Assembly: GCA_028554755.1 (NCBI GenBank)
Contig: JAPTOF010000007.1
Location: forward strand, 1,148,001-1,212,000
Length of the DNA stretch: 64,000 nucleotides
From: Cordia subcordata
Lineage: Eukaryota; Streptophyta; Magnoliopsida; Boraginales; Cordiaceae
Reading direction: 5' to 3'
Made by a program: the position numbers and the translations under genes. The notes under the pieces were generated by a model. The model was not told the origin of the DNA. It saw only the letters and a program-made list of their open reading frames with translations, and made no database searches. Below, in pieces: positions 11,856-31,900 of this stretch (position 1 is its first letter; each line of letters starts with the position of its first letter).

Positions 11856-12796
11856 GCCAATTTTGACTTTTTTGTCTATGTTCTTTTCTGCTTCCCATTT
11901 TCTGAATTTTTTAATTTTTTTTTTATTTTCTTTCTACGCAGCTCCAATGTGATGAAGTTTCCATACATTTCGGGCATGTATGAATTGACTTTTGTTTAAT
12001 TAATAGTTAGGTTAAATTTTTAAAAACTTAAAATTCTAAAAAAAAATTAATTTTAATTTTTATCGGAAGCATAATTTTTTAAATTTTTAAAAAGTACTTT
12101 TTTCTAAACAAAACAATCTCAAAAAAACCAATCCACAAACCTAAATTAGATGATTGCGATTTTGCCATGTGTTGCCAAAGGATCTTTTAAAGTTACAAAA
12201 AAAGTATTTTTCTAAAAAAATTAATTTAAACGAGTTTGAAAAATTGTGAAGGCTCTTGATGAACTTTTTTATATTTATCCAAATTTTCTCACATACACTT
12301 TCTTTAAGCCTTTAAAGGCATTAAAGAACTTTTTAGCATTAAATGATAACGGTAATGTAAATTCAATCTTGCTTTGTCTTTAATGAAATGCGTTGAATTT
12401 TGAAAACGAACTTTATGTCAACCAATGATATAATTATTTTGTGTTTTTGTATTTAAAGATAATCAAAAAATATTTACTGAAAATGCTAATCAATTAGAGA
12501 AGTTATATCGATCTGTCGCCATTTATTTTGATAGATCTCTTACTAAATTAGAGGGAAAATCATATACAACTAATGATTGTTTAATTGACCTTTTTTTTAA
12601 AACGTCTTTTTCGTATAATCTGAAATTTTGACCCTTTAGAGTTTTAGTTTTTCTAAAGCAATCTAAATACTTATTATGGAAAAGATATTGATCTATAAAA
12701 CATAATATAGTTTAGCAATTAGCAAATTAAATTGTGGAAGGTAATTTTAGATAATTCTGGAGTGAACATCAAATTTTTTATTAATCATGATCTTTA

Positions 12797-13067
12797 TGCT
12801 CTGTTTGTTATAGTCTTATTTTAAGATGCTTATCCTATTAAAATGAGGGTATATCTTATAAGATTTAAGAAATCTTATCATGCATCCTATGAAAATTTAA
12901 AACAAAACCATACTTTTTATCTTATAAGAAATAAGCAATCCTTCCTATCTTATTTTTTACAACTATAGAATACATGGTGCATATGATAAGATATCTTAAA
13001 TTCTATAAGATATCTCTAAATTTCAATAGGATAAGTATCTTAAAATAAGATCATTCCAAACACACTA
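12797..13067. mobile_element. MITE, probably Tourist (PIF/Harbinger) type
   Basis: A 271-bp element whose ends form a long inverted repeat: left TCTTATTTTAAGATGCTTAT matches the reverse complement of the right end (TCTTATTTTAAGATACTTAT) with one mismatch. The outer ends share TGTTTG. Both sides are flanked by TTA (12794-12796, 13068-13070), the duplication expected of PIF/Harbinger. It has no coding capacity and lies between the divergent TGA and kinase genes. Confidence 0.7.
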
Positions 13068-14059
13068 TTAGTGCCATTGTTACAAAATGAGCTTTCGTGT
13101 TGATTTATTATACTCAGATTCTTAGTAGATTAACGAACATCAAGGAGAACATAAAGCAGCTGCCCATAAGTTGATCGGTTGATCATCTATCTGAAGCCAG
13201 AAGCCATTTGTAAGGGGTAATGCTTAAAAATCAAAAAGCCAATATTTATGTGCTTATCAGAGGAAAATGCATCAAATCTTTGAGCATTTCCTGAAAAACT
13301 AGTGTCTCTAAGCAAAGTTTAGCTGTCAAAAAGTACCATCACATGGGACGAAATGAAATTTTTCGCGTAACATTATAAGACAAAGTTATGATCGTAAACT
13401 ATCAACATGATTTTATCGTAACACGTTACAAGCAGATACATTCCCGATTTGTCGAACATAGTCAAACATTCGTATCCGTACGATGTCTCGGAGCTTGTGT
13501 TGTCCGGAGACTATCGACCAACAAAAATTTCAACAGTTTGTTTTCCTGGAAACACTCCCAATCCATGTGTTGTTTTGCATCAAAGACTCATTCAACCCAT
13601 TTTCTACGAGCAAAAATCTTCAACAAAAAAAAAGAAAAAAAAAAAAAAAGAAAAGAAAAGAAGAGAAAAATTGTGAGGCCTTTCAGCCTGCAATCTCTCA
13701 CCATCAATCCTCAACAATCACCTCCAATTGCAACAACTTGTAAGGCATTCAATTTTTGTTTCCAATCTTTCTCCACCTCTCTCTCTTTTGTGTGTGCCTG
13801 TGTCATCAGTGCGTGTGTTGTGTGTGTGTGTGTGCAAATACATGGTTTCTCTTTCTCCAGGGGCAAATCTTTTCTGTTTCAACCCCTCCAAAAGCCCCCC
13901 CCCATACTTGAAACCATTTGATAGTTTTCCTTGGGGGGCCAACCCCATTAAGCTCTACACACCACAAAAGCTCCCTCCCTCCAACTTCTGCTTTTTTCTG
14001 CGGGGAGTTTTTCATATCTACTTTTCCCCCATTCGCAATCTCCCCATTCTATCATCCAA
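13068..14059 (+). promoter_or_regulatory. Upstream and leader region of the CDPK gene
   Basis: About 1 kb before the kinase start. It contains a poly-A/AG tract (13622-13668), a GT tract (about 13816-13835) and pyrimidine-rich sequence up to the ATG at 14060, typical of a plant 5' UTR. A convincing TATA box could not be picked. Confidence 0.35.
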
Positions 14060-18819
<4,760 letters not shown>

Positions 18820-19911
18820 CAAGTTGATGATAGTGGACGACCGAAGTTTGTGAGTTACAGTAATGTTTTATATTACTCTTTCATCCCGTCAAACCTCTCG
18901 CGTACAAGGAAATTAAGGTGAAAGGATGAAAGGATGATGTGCAACAATGTTCGCGAGTTATTTATGAGGTTTAGAAGTCATGACCAATTCTCATGTATAT
19001 ATATACATCACTTGTGTACAACTATTTATTTGGAGGGCACATCAATGAGGATTATAAAGTTTAGGACAGATGCATCTTTTCTTTGATTCCATGGAAGATT
19101 TGAGGTCAATTACTTGATAATCCTTCTGGAGAGTGATTCTTTTCTCATTAAAAAATCTTAATTTTCTTGTGCATAAACTCTATGGCTCTAATGACATCAT
19201 AATCAAAAGGGGAAAAATAAAAAGTAAAAATAAGAAGAAGTGAACAAACATTTGTATGGGTATTCCTATACTAGATCCTTGGAGTTCTTGAATATGGGAT
19301 TTAGACCCCAAATGTCTTACAATATGAATCAGGCACTTTTTCTATTAAGCATTTGTCACATTTACTGTTAAGAATGTGCAAAAATGTCATTTTTGAACTC
19401 TTACATATAGTCATGAATGGATTTGCACAATTAATCCTCTTAATACACATGTAATTAGTCACACATGAAGATTAAAGGGCATCTAATCGTTCGCCCCTTA
19501 CAAGAATCAAGAACCAGCATCATGCTTAAGACTGAGTTTACAATAATAGAGAACTCAAATTATTATAAAGTGAACACAAATTGAGTCGTAAATGGGCAAA
19601 ATACATTTATAAAGCACGACGAGTATGATTCAGTTTTTATTATGTTACAGTGTATGCCACTATTAGTCAATACAAAAGGGGGAAAAAAAAAGAAAGCAAT
19701 CGAAACCTAGAGCAAAATTACATGTGGCCTCCCAAAGAAGACAAAAAGAGTAAGAAAAGAAGAGTAATTAACACGAGAAACGAGGTGATTAGCATACATG
19801 GGACACTCGGGAGAACATGAAACACGACCATATGCTATAGTACAGAGAATGTACAAATGGTAAAGATATAAGCAAATCTTTGGCATGCATACCCATAAGC
19901 AGCAAATCCAG
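18820..19911. other. Convergent intergenic region between CDPK and RhoGAP genes
   Basis: About 1.1 kb holding the 3' UTRs of both genes. An AATAAA on the plus strand near 19214 and TTTATT near 19637 (AATAAA on the minus strand) are candidate polyadenylation signals for the kinase and RhoGAP genes. No separate gene is visible. Confidence 0.5.
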
Positions 19912-22900
19912 TCAATTCCAACTAGGAGATGATGGTTTATACAGAAAATCCTGTGATGTCGTCCCATAGTTTAAATCCAAGTTGTGAAGTTGTTCCATCA
20001 GCTGGGAGCGCCGTTCCTTGAAGAAGTCCAGGCGCGTTGTTAGTTCTACCAATGTGGAAGATGCAGATGTCGGGGGCCTATGATAATCCATCACCTGCAA
20101 CCATCATAAGAAGTTCAGTGGCAAACTAACACAAAAAAGGGAGCACAAGCAAGTACTCGTTACCCAAGAAATGCTCTAGCCAGTCTGATTAAACAGGTGG
20201 TTGTCCATGACAACATTCTGGAGTTGAAATCGACATGTAAGATAATATGAGGAAGTATGGCAGCTATGCAACAGCTCGTTTGTTAGCAGTTTAGTTACTC
20301 TTTGTTAATTGAAGAAAAGAGTAGCCTGCCGATCAACTGCCTAGATCAAGCTCCATTAAGAGATTAAAGAGTCCCAACAAGCTAAAGGTCGTTTAACTAT
20401 GACCATGAATGTTATTAACAGAAAATGTTAATAATAGTAAATAACACTTACTTTACAGAAGATTTAGTACCCATGGAGGTTAGAAATGTTAGATATCTGA
20501 TTATCACTCTGTCAACTTGGAAGACCAGAATCATTTGGCACTATAACAACATCTCCTCAGCCACTAGTTCTTTTACTTTTTCTACCCAAACACGTATTCA
20601 AGGCTTACCTCCCCCACCCTTGAACTTGAAGGAATTGATGCAGAATCAACAGCACCAAGCTCTTCCACAGACATACTTGTAGATGCCTCGGTGCTCTTAG
20701 AATCACTCAAGCTTGTCGAAGGCTGCCTATTAGAGCTACCAGATGCTGGTATTTCGCCTTTAGCATTCCTCAAATCTGGTGCCAGTAAATCCTGTAACAA
20801 GAAGCATCTATTAGCATAGAGTATATAGAACTAATCCAATGAGGAAAAGTTAAATGATTCATATGACACAAAATCTATTGGCAGCCAGCAACATAGAAGA
20901 ACTCAGGAAATAAAAGCAAATATTAACACTGTAATTGATTTTTGTTAAAGGAAAATCAATTAGCAGCAATCTCATACTTTTTACGAAGTTTTAGGTTAGA
21001 TATCATAAGATAAAAACGATTCATTGGTGAAGGTAGGGAAATCAAGCATTATGATCGCTTGGTGTATAAGAAACCAAATGGTATTCATGCTTTTCCAAGG
21101 AAACACTTCTGTACCCTTAGATAATTCCCTAATTGATCAATTGACTAGAAATGTTCAATTAATTACCTTCCAACTATATGTCATAGAAGACTTGTAAAGT
21201 GGTTTCTCTCCGTCCAAGGAGGTTCAGAAGAAATTGATGTAGAAATTTAGCAACTGATTTTAACAAAGATGAATCCCTTCATTCATAGTAAAATCATATA
21301 TATAATCAGCGGAGATTGATAGGAATACCATAAAATAAGCCAGTTTGACACATATGGACACCTCATCAAGTGCAAAAAGCCCAAGAAATTTAGGCACTTC
21401 TGATTCCAGCGTATTAAGCTCTAACTAATCTCAGCTTAGGCCATAACAAATAGAAGCAATCACCTCAGTTTTTTGTCTTCTTTCTTGGTTGCAATATGCA
21501 AGTGAGGTATCAAAGTCCTGCTGGAAATATTTCCTGCGGAAGGAGAATGAGTATGTCAGTGCAAGGTGAAAATGAAAAACAAATATTATAGCCAAATTCC
21601 AAATAAGACAGTGATGGACCAACTGAACAGTTGGGGTTTTTTATAATTATTCTGCTGCTCGTCCCCAACATGATAAAGTGAAGCCCTGCCCAGCCCTACC
21701 CCTTGGAAGAAGCAAAGAGAAAAGCCTCATGCGTACTTGCACAATAACCCAAAGGGCAAAGGATGAACTTTTTGGGAAACTGGCATTAGAATCAATCGGC
21801 TGCTCTCTTACTTTAAGAGATGCCAAATGGATATGGCATATCTTAACACAGATGCTCAATTCATTAGGCAATAAGACACATCTGATTCTCATCCCCATTA
21901 TTAGAAGATTACAGTCGGATATAAATAAATTCTTCTTGGCTAGCTTCTTTTCTTTTCTTTCCTTCTCTCCCTCTCTTTTTTCTGATATGGGCAAAAGCAT
22001 GCAACTAAATGACCCAATCCAAGTTGCGCCAAAGAAATGATAGAAAAGGGTTCTTGAAACTGACTTCTGTAAATTATGATTAAGACCATGTTCATACCGA
22101 TCACTCCCGTTGGAGATGGAACCATAATGATGCTGACGCTGCTGATTAAGTTGATGATGGAGTTCAGCAACTTTCTGCTTTAATCTGGCGACATCTGCTT
22201 CAGCGAGAGCTATCTCCTCAAGCTCAGCCCTTGTCTTCACAGTAGATTAACATCATCCAGATGTGTTTATAACAAACACAGGAGAAAAAGCATTACTGAA
22301 ATATGCTAAGTACAAACCTTGGAGTCCATGCTACGCGAACTAGCAAACTTCCCTGAAGACATGCTTAAACCAACCTCCAATGCAGCTCTTAGATCTCTCT
22401 CCGCCTGCAACTGCTCTTGCAGCCTAGCCACCTGTCAGAACAACCATACTTCAGTCTGCAGCACAGGCAAAACAAGTACCGCCTTCCAAAGGAAATCTCT
22501 GTATAAATTTTGTTCTTTTTCCACAAACCCCCAAAAGTTCTATCTTTCACATACTATATCATTCACTTTTCGCGCGGGGGCGGGGGGGGCCGAGGGGGGA
22601 GAATGGAAAGTGAGAGGAAAATTATTTCAGAAACGGGATTAAAAAGCTGAAAAAAATTGACTAGAGACAGGAGGAGCAACAGGGAAAGAAAGTGAAAACT
22701 ATGTGAGACCAAAAGAATAGAATAAAAGACCAAAAGAGCACAAGAAACATTATTTGAATGGAGCGGCAAATAGATTTCGAGAAGAATCATTTATCAATGC
22801 TTTTTCTTTCAAACTTTTCAGTTGAGAATGATCTTCCGCAAACATAATGGGAAGATCACATGATAGGAACAGTTTAGAAGTTAAGATGCCAAGCGAAATT

Positions 22901-25900
22901 TGTTATTTTTCCTCAGTTTAGCAGATAAAGATAGAAGGGAAATACATCTTGTTCAAGTGCCAATCGACGCTCATGCAGAGCTTGTTTCCTTCTCTCCAAG
23001 CTGGCCTGCAAAATTGCATTTCCCCTTGCCTGATAGATAAAGGTGACATCTATTAGCAAAGTGAAGTTACACAACGGCCAAGAATAAGAAAATATGGGAA
23101 AACAAAACCATCACTCCTAGTTTTCTGACTGAACCATCATTTGAAACTCCATTATATGTGGACCACTTAATCCAACTACTATACAATGAGTAAAACCAGT
23201 CCTAAATTCAAATAAAGAAAACCTAGTTCCAACTTTTACAAAGTCAATATTAAAGCTAATTGCTTCTTTCTACTTATTCTATTAGGAATAAATTCTTTTG
23301 GTAGAGATTTGGTCCAAACATCTTTTATCTAACTAAATGAATTAAAGCATAAAGAATAAATCACTTCTGACGATTGTGAATGTAACTCAAGAGTCTTTGA
23401 TGACACACGTCATGATGAAGATTTCATTGTGAGACATCAACTTCAAAAAGTTCAATTTATGTACTCCTATGACCATAACATATTCGTCACTAGTAAGGTA
23501 TATGTTCCATCAACTTTCGCCATTTAACATTTGTTCTAGTAAAATATATTTTCCTTTCATAATCCTTTATGTTTCTTTCCCTTAGAAAAATACCCCAATC
23601 CAAACATGAATTACCCATCCCCTCTCCTTTCCTTTATAATCTTTTCCTTTCCCTTACTTTATTAAATTCTCCCTCCTCAATCCAAACAGGGTGATAGAGT
23701 TAATGGACATTCTACATAACTTTTCTATGTTAGAAATCAGAACAAATGAAACAACAAATTAAGCATGTTGGAACTTTTAAGTAATATGGCTTGCTAAGAT
23801 CTAGGTTATGAATGAATTAATGGCCCAATTATTGAGAAAATTGAATATCACCTCCTTTGCAATCCTGAGCCGCAAGTCATTTTTTGTCATCTCAAGTCTC
23901 TGTATAGCAAGCCTAATTAGGAAAAGAAGAAAAAGGTCAAATTTTCATATAAAAAATAGTAATAAATGGAAAGTAACACAACAGGGCATAAAGCTTTAAA
24001 GTATTCTTGATAAGGTAAAGAATATTCAATTTATTGTACTTTAAAAAAATTATAGTGAAAAGTGACATGATTATTTTTGCAGATAGGTGGGAAGTATTGG
24101 AACCAACAAGGTCATGAACAGAGACCATTTTATTATGTAAGACGAACTATTCTTATCTTCCATAAGCATACAAACAGCAGAATCAACAAAGATATGTAGC
24201 TTGTGCAGTGGACTTGCTCCAGTAAGAAAAAGAATGGACATAAACCGGCCTCCATTAATCAGAAGAATAAGTCACATGGCAAAATGAATCTCTATGAATA
24301 GACTATGAACAGTTGACTAGCCATATTCAAGACCAAGTGACATGGTGCATGCTATTTGCAATTGATACCAATTAGGTGGATGAGTCTAGAGAAGGTCTGA
24401 AATGCTAACTTAGAATTGTGGAGAGAGACCTTGGAAGCGAAGAGCTTTAAGTATTTAATTAAGTCAGAAAACCTTTTCTGCCTGGCAGCAATAAGCTCAG
24501 AAAGCTTTGATCAATTGTGAAACATCAAACTAAGAAAATCTTTTCTGCTACCAGTAAGAACAAAAGTATATTTGTAAGAATCTTACTCTTCTTCTCCAGA
24601 AGAATCAAGTGACTCTGTTGATGGTGTCCTTTTAGCCTGTCCAGAAAGGGAATATTGGGAATGTCAGTCACAGAGATTCTAACTTCCACCAAAAAAATTT
24701 CGGAAGCAAAGAGGAACAGAAAAAAGAACCAGAAAATTTTTGACTGTTCGAGGAATCTTAATGACCCAAAAACACGAAGCATCTCTTATATCAGACTTTG
24801 TATAGTAAAATGAGAACCCAAAGAAAGAGACTACCCAATTATATTATCCAATACATTATTAAAGTCTGCAACTGCCAAATTTTCAATTGGAAAAGCAGCC
24901 CTAGGAAGATATAGGTCTGTTCACACAAATGCAACTAATTCAGAAAGACTGGACTAAACCTAACCCATGAAGTAACCATCAAATCACACATAGAAGATTC
25001 TAGAAATATTTCTATGAAACTCAACCAATAACAAACAACAACAAAGTAGTATGGGAGTACGCTGAAACAATAATAGCAACTACTGTACTGCTCAAACAGT
25101 TTGAAAGTTAAGAGTCAAGTGAAAACAAAAGCTAGCAAGATAAAAGTCTTTTATGCATCAAAATTCAAAAACTTGGAAATTCATCGACGAGTGAAGCCAT
25201 TTTGCTGAAGAGGACACAGAGACAAGAAAGAAACTAATGTATTTCGAAGCAAGCAAAATCAAGGGTGGAAACAAACTCACATTGTTTCTCCCCCACATTG
25301 TTGACCTCTTAACATTGAGATTTGAACCTGTAAGTTTGCTTGTTGACTTCTCCACAGATGCCTCAGGCCCAGGGACAGACTGAGATAGCCCTTGATCCAT
25401 GGATGACAGTATCTCCCCCATAGATCGCTGGGACTCACCTGCAGGCAGTTCACCTGGGCCAAGCATCTCATTTTCAGATGCTGTCTTCTGCTGATCTAGT
25501 TGCTCATCAAAAGGAATAGTAGAGTCCCTAAATGCTTGGGCATCTGCACTTGATTTTGATTTTGTCTGCAAGGCATGATTAGTTCCAGGAGATTCGAAAT
25601 CTGATTCATCACCACCAAAACCCTACATTTAACAGATAATGCTAATCAATGAGATGAGGCATAGCAACTTTGGCCAACAACTAAATGACAGTGTTCACTT
25701 TATCCAATTATAGGATTACTATATAGTTCCTCCAGGCACTTGCAAGCATCTTACAGGTTGATGTTTACGGGATAGCAAAAAGACGAGATATTAATCAAGG
25801 CAAGACTAGGCACTTCCATCATATGCTCCTTAGGCATACTCATCCTATATGCCTTGTTCAGGGAAAACAAAAACAAAAAGTTAAACTAAAATATTTTCAC

Positions 25901-28900
25901 ATAATCATTGAGATTGGCGACATCATTGCTCTAACATGTTTTCACGTTTTGTAAAACTTTACAGCCATCAATGACTGAAAGAAATTTAATAATATATTGA
26001 TCACCACTTGGAATATTTTTCAGTCCACACTCTGCCTGCCAAGTTCCCTTTGAGAAATTTCCATGTTAGTGCCTATAGATGCACAAAAAAGTTTTTACTA
26101 GAAAAGAAATGGACAACATGTGAAAAGCTAGAAAAAGAGAAATTAATTATTTCTCCCATTTCAATTGGGTGATCCATCAAGATTTCCATGCCAGGACTAG
26201 TAACAGAAAAGTAGACAAATCTAAAAACATGAAGTGCAACCTAATTAAAACATACTGCTGCAGCCATGTTCGGAGGCATGATATTAAACCCAAACAGGAA
26301 AGGAGATATCACCCTTATGCTCCAAGAAACTTAATAACTCCCTCCCTTCTATTAATTATTTATTTTCTTTCCCTCCCCTTCACCAGAAGGAGCTGTACAA
26401 AATGGACAAACTCATAGGTTCCACGGTGCAAGCACAAAAAGCCACATAAGTTTCCAATCCTATAAACACCATCCATGAAGTCCAAATAACATAATAACTT
26501 TTAAATGCAGACCAGCTCTTTGCATGTTCATGGCAGGTAGAGAAAGCATCTTTCAATTGGAAAGTAAGTTTCTCTTCCTTGGGAAGAATAGGGAAGAAAG
26601 AGTATCTGATTGTCATAAAAACAACAATCAGGTGCGACAACACAGATAGTAGACTTTAAGGTACAAGCTTAATTCAGGGCTCTGGACCAAGAACATTGTT
26701 TTCCAACTTTAACAGCCCCATGTAAAAGCAGCAAGTGAATCTGGAGGGTAATTCCAATATGTTTTCTTTTGCAGCTGATTTGCAGTATATTGCCACACGG
26801 GATTTTGCATTTTACAATGTATTGGTGAAAATTAAGGTTTATTAGGTCAATAGCCAATATCAATTGAAATGTAATTTTTAGCAAAAGTAGCATGCAAGTA
26901 GAGAAGGTTTTGCTAAGGGAGACATGAAGGCAAGTGTAGGGTCAGAGAGAACCTTATAGTCATAAAGATCACTCGCAGCCGAACCGCTGCTTTCGCTGAG
27001 CTTCCCACTGAGTACACGACCATGATCATCATCAGTTCCAGGATCGACTTCATTTTCAGCATCATGATAACCATTGTCTTTCATGTCCACAGTTTCATCA
27101 TCAGATGAATCCTCACTCCCACTGTTACCATTCCGGGATTCTGCTGAAACTGAGCATCTATGCAGGTTATCATCCTGGGAGAAGAGAATAGTTAGAAATA
27201 AATACATCCACAGACGATTAGAGAAACAAGAAGCGGACACTGTGAAAGGCTATAATATGAGATAGTTTGTAACTAATTAAAATGATTAATGACAGAGACA
27301 ACAGGAAAAGGAAATGAATGACATGCAACTTTAGCAATATAGGAGCTAACATGCACATGAAAGATCAACCAACTAACGGTCATTAGAATAACAGGAGAAG
27401 ATTTACAGTTCAAAGGAGACTAAGCTCAGTGCTTCATCAACAAAATCCACGGATCATAAAGCTAAGAGCCACTTACATCAAAAATATTGTCGTACTCTTC
27501 CAGAAGTGTCGTAATAATAGCCTGGGCATTGTTAGCAGCATTGGCGGCAGCAAGAAGCTGAGCGGAACTATCACCATTTATGTCAAAATCATCCTCCAGT
27601 TCGCATTCACCAGCTAAAAGCGGGCGCAAGAGTAATGGCGCCATACAAGCGGCAACAGCAGATGCAGTCATCAAATTCTCAGAAGAATGCAAAGAAATTG
27701 TGTGCATCATCTTCAGGATTCTACAGAAAGATGATAAGGATGATAGATAAGATTAGGAGAAAAGATGCATGCATCACTATGATAAGCAAGAATAATGTTT
27801 GAGATAAATAGCAAAAGAAGATGCTTCCATGTGCCAATATATCATGTGCAGTCTTATTAGACAAAAATTGCGATATTACCTCCTTGATTAAAGGTCATAC
27901 TCTATGCTAAATAGTTTTATATATCTTGGAGCACCAGTATTGAATACCTTAGATAATGATATCATCTATGAAAAGACAATTGAAACTAGCATTGAACACC
28001 CGAATCTTGTGAAGTGATGGGGTGAGTGGTTTCAACAAAAGATAAGAAACTCCTGACCTCTTTGCTCAATTCTCCCAAAGAGATACTAACCCCTTTATAT
28101 AAATGCCCTGAGAGGAGAGCTTTCCTCTCCGGAGGAAGCTTAAAGTCATAATTTAAGCTAACTTATGTCTGTAATGCAATATTACTTTATTTAAGTAAGA
28201 AGTTTTATTGATATGTACCAAAAGCTTACAATCCAAAAAATATACATATCAATTTCGTAAATTATCTATACATCCTTGTGTGCTATCTACATCCTTGTGC
28301 GCTATCTACATCAAACCTACAATAATCCCCAGTCCAAAAACAAAGATCATGAATCCAATGATATTTCAAAAAAGAAAGCGCCAGTTCCTTCCCTTCAAAA
28401 GCCCTCCTATTCCGTTCCTTCCACGGGGTGGGTCCATATCTGCAAGAGGACCATCCAGATGATTTTCTTCTGCTCTTTAGATGTCTTGATACCACTCCAA
28501 GTCTTTCCTGATCGACAAAGATCCTAGTCACAACCCACTGAACACTTGGTACATTAAAGGCCAACTCCATCTAGCCCAAAAACATTTAAGCCAAAAATGT
28601 TCCACTGTTTCCATATTATTCTTGAGAGAGATTGACCAAAATATGGCCTTTTGTAAATAAATCAGCAAATTTTAGAATCAAATGAGTTAAATACCAAACT
28701 TCTCGAATTTGTGTTTTCAATTAACTAATTGCTGCTGCTCCATCAGCTGATAATACAAATTGCCAAAATCTAATGTGGTGAAAAAGGTCGAGGTCGGCTT
28801 CAAGCTTTGAGGACAAAAACATGATCTTCAAACACAAAGTCTAACTCCTCCAACTGTTAAAAACTTCAAAGACCTCCTCCAACCTAATCCATTAGCCCCA

Positions 28901-31900
28901 TCCAGAATGAGGATAACCCTAGCACTCCCCTCACTAGCCCAGAAATTCAAGCATAGGGCCCCATTTATTGTTTTTCAGATTAAAAAACAGAGATATATCC
29001 TCACTTTTGAACCTGCGCCACTACTGTTCCACACTCTTGCTTCTCAAAAAATAACCCCAGCACCAATAAGCCATCGAGCATCATCTGCATCTAAAAACCA
29101 AGATCTATCCTTCTAGCCTCAACAATTTATAAATACATCATATAGGAACAGAAAATCAGAAATGGAGAAATATTTGCAATAACACATAAGATGCCAAATC
29201 GGCCCAAATTTCTAATGTATTGAAACTAACATGAACCACAACAAACAAGCCGAGGATGAATATTTAGCTAGAGGTTGTACACTCACGAAGGATTGACAGA
29301 TGCACTTCATAATTTAAAACAAAAAGCATATGCAGACCATGTATGCATTAGGAAGATAGGTAGATTGATAGACCTGTTGAACAGATGGGTGAATGCACAA
29401 TCAAAAGATAAAGAGAGAGGGGGAAAGAGAAAACCTATGTAACAAGCGTCTATTTGGCTCAGGAAATGTCTCCAGTATTGCCAAGCGCATAGCATTTATT
29501 CGAGCTTCCTTTCGATCAATTTCTATTCAAGGGAACCACAAGAAAACAAGTCCAAATGTTACAAGTGCCACATGAATGAACAATGTGCAAAAGTTTTGGT
29601 GAATCTGCATCAGCACTTCATTTAAACAATAAACAAAAAGTATGACATTTAAGGACAAAATTCATGTCTCTACATAATTTTGGTAGAATATAGAGAGCCT
29701 CATCCTCTATTTTTCAATTCATTTGTAGCACGAGGTAGCTTGTTCTAAGACCTTATAAAAACAAAGGCTTATGGCACCATATTCCAAAGGCTTTCAAGAG
29801 ATATCATATGCACTGAGAAGCACAATGATCCATAATGACTCGCAATCATAAGGAATGTTCACCCCGGGCCTATTGTGTCTACAAAGAACTATTAAGGCTC
29901 TAACAATTGTACTATCTCAAAGGCACTTAGACCTCCTAGTTGGAGGACATGTTTGATTTGCACTCTTCTGGCATCTGGGACTTAGTTGATTTCCACCTTA
30001 GATATAATTGGCTTACACCATGAAAGTATAATTTTCACCTGGTAATAAGGTGGACCAACTGAAGGCTCATCTGGTGGTTAAGGGGTATATGAACTAAAAG
30101 CTCATTCCTATTTACTAGAATGACAAAAAGATTGGTCCTTTGGAACAGGGAGAAGAATGCATCAAATGACAGATGGCCACTGTGATCATCCCAACGGAGC
30201 GGAAGCTCATAAAAAACAGACGAAAGAGGCTTATATATAACGGAAGTGTACCAGAAGAAATCTCATTACAAGGCTTTGAAGAAGAAAGTTCAGATCAGAA
30301 AAGAACTAAAATTTCAGCTTCTCCATTAAAACCATAATGAATAATAAATAAAACCCCTCCCTAACAGCATGAGTTCAAATATTAAAATGTCATTTAATAC
30401 ATTAGTAAAGCAAGAATCAGATGAGTCTCAGGCTACAAAATCCCTGCCAGCCACTTAGAACAAACAAAAAGATCTAGTGCATGAGTGAAGCACAATATTG
30501 ACGACACAGTAAATAAGAAACTTTTCTCATAGTTTAAGAAGATAAGGCAAAAAATTCAATAATCCAATCCAAAGATTGCTGGACTACAATTGAAGTAAGA
30601 AACATGAATCAATATCAGAAGTGTGAAACTTCTCAATCCACTTTGGCAAAATTTTAAAAAGTTGCCCAACTTGCTAATTCTCAAGCCAACCACTTCTGTC
30701 TCGCCTCACTGGTTCCCATGGATACCCAAACCACAAGCTCCAGAATGACATATCAAGATCCGTGTCAGAAGCCACAAGCAAGTGTAACAAGAGTGCAGAT
30801 TTCGTACATTTATGAAGAAATATAATTTATATTACTGGTGGAAATGATATAAAATAAGAATAATAGCAAAATAATACAGAAAGAACATCCCTTTAAATCA
30901 CTCAAACTAGTTCATCTGAGAAACAATGGGGCAGTAATAATGCGAGAACAAAAAAGTTATTTCACAGCCTAACACAGCTACTCTGCATCCAATAAAAGAG
31001 ATGCACTTACTGTAGGCTTCTAACAAAGCTGTGCAGCAAGATGCAGGAACTGGCGATGAAGGTAGCTCCCGAAGAACATGCTGCGAAAGAGGCAACTCTG
31101 TGACTTTTCAAACACCAAAGAGAAGCACAATGCTATGGTGATTTATTCCATGATATCCAACCTATACCTTAACACAGTCACCAATTACATGTGAATCCTC
31201 ATCAGGACCAAATTCAATCTTTCCTGCATCCGGTACCAAGCATAATATCAACCAATAAATAGACCAAAGGAATGTACATGATCAATTGAGAGGAAACCGC
31301 AAATTAGAAAAAATGTGCCAGCATACAAAAACACAGCACAGGTATACATATCTATATATATGTGAGAGAGAGAGAGAGATAGAGTTCTCCATAAGCTCCT
31401 CCAATCATCCTCCAGGATGATCTCCTGCTACCAATTCCCCACCTTCATGGCTGTTTCGAATGTCCCTATACCAAGAGTTCTTGACTAAAACTTGCCAGTA
31501 GTTTCTTTAGAAACTCTTAGTCACTCGACTTTTACTTCCACCAAAACTGGGGCATTCAGAACAAATACAATTGATTGGATACGACAAAAAACCCCACAAC
31601 CATGTGCAACCAGGAAACCTCAGAACCACCATAAGCATAGAGCTAAACAAGATTTACTGGAAAATGAAAACAAAAAGAATAACACCACCAACCTTGTTCA
31701 TATTCCTGAACTCTCCGTTCCACTTCCTCAACATCTGCAGACTGTCGCAAAATCCCTTCTACCTTCTTTCCTGTGAAAGAATTAACAGGCAATCAGAATG
31801 AGACCCATCTCAGAGAATAATTAAATATGCTCCATTCCGCCTTCTATTTAACACACAATCTACACACTATAATATACCGAACTATGAATTCAAATTTTCT

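Larger units (their letters stand above)
9924..11900 (-). promoter_or_regulatory. TGA upstream and leader region
   Basis: No coding exon is visible upstream of the TGA start codon. A 21-base CT tract (GA on the transcribed strand) at 11835-11855 and purine-rich sequence around it look like a plant 5' leader near a transcription start. If so, one or more introns must lie in the roughly 1.9-kb 5' UTR. This is inference from composition only. Confidence 0.35.

Noticed and set aside
28208..28527. Plus-strand frames in RhoGAP intron 11
   Set aside because: Antisense shadows of the LINE remnant.
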